NCBI GenBank assembly: GCA_903930515.1
Contig: CAIYYW010000059.1
Span: 1-6,633, forward strand
Reading direction: 5' to 3'
DNA from: an uncultured delta proteobacterium
GTDB taxonomy: Bacteria; RBG-13-61-14; DRUE01
Length of the DNA: 6,633 bases
Both the position numbers and the translations under genes were made by a program. Below the pieces are notes generated by a model, which saw nothing but the letters and a program-made list of their open reading frames with translations, was not told the DNA's origin and made no database searches. This document shows, piece by piece, positions 5,643 to 6,633 of the stretch. The first letter of the stretch is position 1. Each line of letters starts with the position of its first letter.

Positions 5643-6633
5643 ATGCCGCGCAAAGAAATTTATCTAGCGCTTATGGCCGCGCTCCTGTGCCTGGCCGCCG
5701 CGCCCGGAACCTTTGCCGGCCAAAACGATTGCAGCGCGCCGGTCTTGACCGCTTACGGACCGGTGAGCGGGATCAGCGAACCTGCGGCCGCGGCTTGCGG
5801 ATTTAAAGGCATTCCCTTTGCAGCGCCCCCGGTCGGAAACCTCCGCTTCCGGCCCCCCCAGCCGCCTTTGCTCCATCACGAAGTTTTTAAAGCCGACGCG
5901 TTCCCGCCCTGGTGCCCGCAAAAATTTGATCCCACCATCCTGGGTATGAACCAGCGCAACACCCGGTCCAGCGAGGACTGCCTGTATTTGAACATCTGGC
6001 GGCCGAAAAACCCGGGCCAGGGGCCAATGCCGGTAATGTTCTTCATCCACGGAGGAGGGTTCCTGGCCGGGTCAGGCGCCACCGGGATGTACCACGGCGA
6101 ACGGCTGTCCGCCAAGGAAAAGGTGGTGGCGGTCACCATCAACTACCGCCTGGGCGTGCTCGGGTTCCTGAGCCTGCCCGCGCTTTCCGCCGAAGACCCG
6201 CGCCACAGCTCCGGCAATTACGGCATGCTTGACCAACTGGCCGCGCTTGAATGGGTGAAACAGAACATCGCCGCGTTCGGAGGCGACCCCGGCAATATCA
6301 CCGTCTTCGGCGAGTCCGCCGGCGGTTGGAGCGTGTGCAACCTGCTCGTATCCCCGCTCTCGGCAGGTCTTTTTTCCAAAGCCGCGATCCAAAGCGGCGG
6401 TTGTGATACCACCAAGACCCTTGAGGAGGGCTATCAGGACGGAGATCGGTTCGCGTCAATACTGGGGTGCTCGGGAGAGCATCTCCTCTCCTGCCTGCGC
6501 GGCAAGAGTGCGGAGGAAATCCTGGCGGCCCAGAACCGGGGACCGAAGGGCAGCGTGTGGGACTTGAAGGGCATGCTCAAATATACCTGGATCCCGAAGG
6601 AGGACGGCTGGCTGCTCAAAGAGTCTCCGATCA
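5643..6633 (+). CDS. Partial exported type B carboxylesterase (C-terminus beyond window)
   Basis: An open frame runs from the ATG at 5643 to the right edge, giving 330 residues of a family usually about 500-550 long. Residues 1-26 form a Sec signal peptide with a probable cut near TFAG. Type B carboxylesterase (alpha/beta hydrolase) signatures follow in order: FKGIPFAAPPVGNLRFRPP (54-72), SEDCLYLNIW (110-119), the oxyanion-hole HGGGF (136-140), VAVTINYRLGVLGFL (162-176), GNYGMLDQLAALEWVKQNI (191-209) and the nucleophile elbow GESAGG with S225. C91 and C113 fit the first conserved disulfide of the family, and C254 and C276 may form the second. The catalytic Glu (or Asp) and His lie beyond the edge. 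It hydrolyses carboxylic esters outside the cytoplasm; the substrate is unknown. It follows the acylase gene by 34 bases and probably shares its transcript. Its ribosome site is weak, so translation may depend on the gene before it. Confidence 0.93.
   Translation, partial: MPRKEIYLALMAALLCLAAAPGTFAGQNDCSAPVLTAYGPVSGISEPAAAACGFKGIPFAAPPVGNLRFRPPQPPLLHHEVFKADAFPPWCPQKFDPTILGMNQRNTRSSEDCLYLNIWRPKNPGQGPMPVMFFIHGGGFLAGSGATGMYHGERLSAKEKVVAVTINYRLGVLGFLSLPALSAEDPRHSSGNYGMLDQLAALEWVKQNIAAFGGDPGNITVFGESAGGWSVCNLLVSPLSAGLFSKAAIQSGGCDTTKTLEEGYQDGDRFASILGCSGEHLLSCLRGKSAEEILAAQNRGPKGSVWDLKGMLKYTWIPKEDGWLLKESPI

Overview
The window reads as environmental bacterial DNA. Signal peptides and lipoprotein boxes, a secreted RCC1-type protein with a MopE-like Asp/Cys motif, and moderately GC-rich coding sequence would suit a Gram-negative bacterium of deltaproteobacterial type (Desulfobacterota, Myxococcota or a related uncultivated lineage). 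That placement is inference from domain style only; no phylogenetic marker is present.

Layout. (1) 1-796, minus strand: the N-terminal 265 codons of a surface lipoprotein that runs off the left edge. It combines an Ig-like domain, a MopE-like motif and RCC1-type repeats. (2) 797-1077: its promoter and leader, then a gene-free stretch packed with short inverted repeats. (3) 1078-1163, minus strand: tRNA-Leu(UAA) with its own promoter. (4) 1229-1304, plus strand: a divergent promoter and strong ribosome binding site. (5) 1305 to the right edge, plus strand: three closely spaced genes, probably one operon. They encode an exported M28-like peptidase with a PA-like insert, a penicillin-acylase-family lipoprotein, and an exported type B carboxylesterase cut by the window edge.

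The three operon products are all predicted to leave the cytoplasm and all belong to hydrolase families. The second hydrolyses an amide bond and the third an ester bond. The first has the M28 fold signature, but the usual Glu-Glu pair and the last zinc-binding His appear to be replaced, so its catalysis is uncertain. Together they suggest an envelope pathway that breaks down or trims an acylated or amide/ester-linked small molecule or peptide. The substrate cannot be read from the sequence.

Nothing here clearly marks a mobile element, CRISPR array or defence system. The items most worth a second look are the altered M28 active site, the three-hydrolase operon, the domain fusion of the left-edge lipoprotein, and the inverted-repeat cluster beside the tRNA.
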